Assembly (NCBI GenBank): GCA_934045905.1
Contig: OW203763.1
Span: 20,945,108 to 21,009,107, forward strand
DNA length: 64,000 bases
DNA from: Leuctra nigra
Taxonomy: Eukaryota > Arthropoda > Insecta > Plecoptera > Leuctridae
Direction: 5' to 3'
This document shows positions 62,686 through 64,000 of this stretch, piece after piece. The notes under the pieces are model-generated. The model worked only from the letters and a program-made list of their open reading frames with translations, had not been told where the DNA came from and did no database searches. The position numbers were made by a program, and so were the translations under genes. Numbering within the stretch: position 1 is the first letter of the stretch; every line of letters starts with the position of its first letter.

Positions 62686-63180
62686 CTGGAGGCAACAACA
62701 CAACACGTTTCTCAACAGTTTCACAACGCGCAGCGTGCAGCAGACGTTGTCCCGCATTGCAGCGGAGTGCACAGCCTGGAGGCAACAACACAACACGTTT
62801 CTCAACAGTTTCACAACGCGCAGCGTGCAGCAGACGTTGTCCCGCATTGCAGCGGAGTGCACAGCCTGGAGGCAACAACACAACACGTTTCTCAACAGTT
62901 TCACAACGCGCAGCGTGCAGCAGACGTTGTCCCGCATTGCAGCGGAGTGCACAGAGTGGAGGCAACAGCACAACACGTTGCTCAACAGTTTCACAACGCG
63001 CAGCGTGCAGCAGACGTTGTCCCGCATTGCAGCGGAGTGCACAGCCTGGAGGCAACAACACAACACGTTTCTCAACAGTTTCACAACGCGCAGCGTGCAG
63101 CAGACGTTGTCCCGCATTGCAGCGGAGTGCACAGCCTGGAGGCAACAGCACAACACGTTTCTCAACAGTTTCACAACAGT
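62641..63180 (-). repeat. Exon-edge tandem array (6 x 90 bp) at UNC80 exon 1 in window
   Basis: Six acceptor copies (GTTGCCTCCAG) at 62,685, 62,775, 62,865, 62,955, 63,045 and 63,135. Each unit has the acceptor and 45 bases of exon (AVHSAAMRDNVCCTLR). 90 is a multiple of three and the - strand frame stays open. One unit (62,911-63,000) carries three or more substitutions; the others are nearly identical. Confidence 0.96.
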
Positions 63181-63271
63181 TTCACTGTTTCACAACAGTG
63201 TTTTTAAGAGCAAATGGGAAACGCACTGGTCCTCAAAGTGATTTAAAAAAAATCTTCCCACTACAGAATTT

Positions 63272-63499
63272 TAAAAAATCAGATAGTAGCGACCCATAAC
63301 AGCCTAATAGGCCAAATAATGCCTCAGTCTGTAGTACTTTATGACCTCTGGTACGACCTCAAAGTGTTAATTACGTCTATTTTTCGATAAAAATCGTATT
63401 TAACACTTTGAGGTCGTACCAGAGGTCATAAAGACTTCCAGTGTGTGGCATTATTTAGTCTATTAGGCGGTTATGGGTCGTTACTATCTGATTTTTTAA
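63272..63499. mobile_element. Foldback MITE
   Basis: Inverted ends AAAAAATCAGATAGTAGCGA / ACTATCTGATTTTTT, with inner arms TATGACCTCTGGTACGACCT and its complement around a short AT-rich loop. Confidence 0.88.
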
Positions 63500-63525
63500 C
63501 ATGATGAAAGTGTGAAGAAAACTTA

Positions 63526-63813
63526 AAAAAAAAAACACTGACGAATCGTGCGATTCCCGGTCGCTTACCCAGGCCTCTTAACGTCGCACTGCTCTGCAGC
63601 AAGGCTAATGGCGACGAATGAATGATTATGATGATGTTTTGAAGATGATGGTGAAGAGTAGGCACGGATGGAAGGTGGCCTATTGGTAGGGTACCTGTCG
63701 ACTGAGGGAATACCACGAAGAAACTCCAGTCGGGAAGGACGGCCGCGGGAATCGAGCCCCCGACCTCCGGAATAAGTTCAGAGCGTTACCTCTGAGCCAC
63801 ACCTGTTCCGTAC
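63526..63813 (-). mobile_element. tRNA-derived SINE, copy E (full-length-like)
   Basis: On the - strand: tRNA-like head with A box GTGTGGCTCAGAGGTAACGC and B box GGGCTCGATTCCC, body CAGTCGACAGGTACC..CATTAGCCTTGCTGC, and a region ending in an A-rich or T-rich tract near 63,526. Best copy for the A box. Confidence 0.85.
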
Positions 63814-64000
63814 TCGGGTTTGATCTTGTGGCAGACCTTACTGATCCGCCATTTCTAACTTTGTGACCGTCTTGTTCACGATATACTATATTTTAAAGCG
63901 TCAAAGTTGTAAATAATCAACTGAGCTTTGTGCATTTTTTACTTTTTAAAACTTTGTTATACTTATACGAGGTTTTTAGAGTTTAAAATTCGATGATTTC
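63814..64000. other. UNC80 intron continuing off the right edge
   Basis: AT-rich sequence with no recognised feature. Upstream UNC80 exons must lie beyond 64,000. Confidence 0.6.

Noticed and set aside
62578..63299. Several 200-codon + strand frames (Gln/His- and Arg-rich repeats)
   Set aside because: Antisense shadows of the 90-bp array at the UNC80 exon edge.

Overview
This is nuclear DNA of an arthropod, most likely an insect. The genes are split by AT-rich introns with GT-AG signals, the intergenic DNA is full of small transposons, and every recognisable exon matches a conserved animal protein. I cannot name the species. No gene is bacterial, and most long open frames are by-products of tandem repeats.

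Layout. (1) About 1-7,800, + strand: the 3' half of NAD-dependent glycerol-3-phosphate dehydrogenase (Gpdh1). It has four exons and two candidate alternative last exons; the 5' half lies left of the window. (2) 8,323-15,066, + strand: a complete eight-exon gene for Ras suppressor protein 1 (Rsu1), a leucine-rich-repeat protein of the PINCH-ILK adhesion complex, 275 aa from the conserved start. (3) 15,067-23,160: intergenic DNA with several mobile-element copies. (4) 23,161-62,685, - strand: the C-terminal part (about 2,670 aa) of UNC80, the giant scaffold of the NALCN/narrow-abdomen sodium-leak channel. I place forty exons with consistent splice phases. The first exons lie right of the window, and one conserved exon is missing at a 200-base N gap (45,501-45,700). 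Rsu1 and UNC80 converge. The three genes share no known pathway.

The most striking feature is inside UNC80. Five exons carry a tandem array on one edge, and each repeat unit spans the exon/intron junction. Four arrays multiply a 3' splice acceptor: 6 x 90 bp at 62.6-63.2 kb, 15 x 78 bp at 61.0-62.2 kb, 6 x 86 bp at 43.5-44.0 kb and 13 x 148/155 bp at 35.7-37.7 kb. One multiplies a 5' splice donor: at least 22 x 123 bp at 45.7-48.4 kb, running into the gap. Three of the units (90, 78 and 123 bp) are multiples of three with no stop in the UNC80 frame, so shifted splice choice or intron retention would lengthen the protein in 30-, 26- or 41-residue steps. None was seen in Gpdh1 or Rsu1. It may be a real exon-edge minisatellite system, with possible consequences for splicing and intron birth, or an assembly artefact; long reads would decide.

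The introns and intergenic DNA also hold many short non-autonomous elements: a hAT-type MITE with a perfect 8-bp target duplication, a palindromic element with two inward-facing tRNA-like units, a tRNA-derived SINE family, an 'AGCGAGCGTCTCC' family, a MITE family found here only in UNC80 introns, and several foldback elements.
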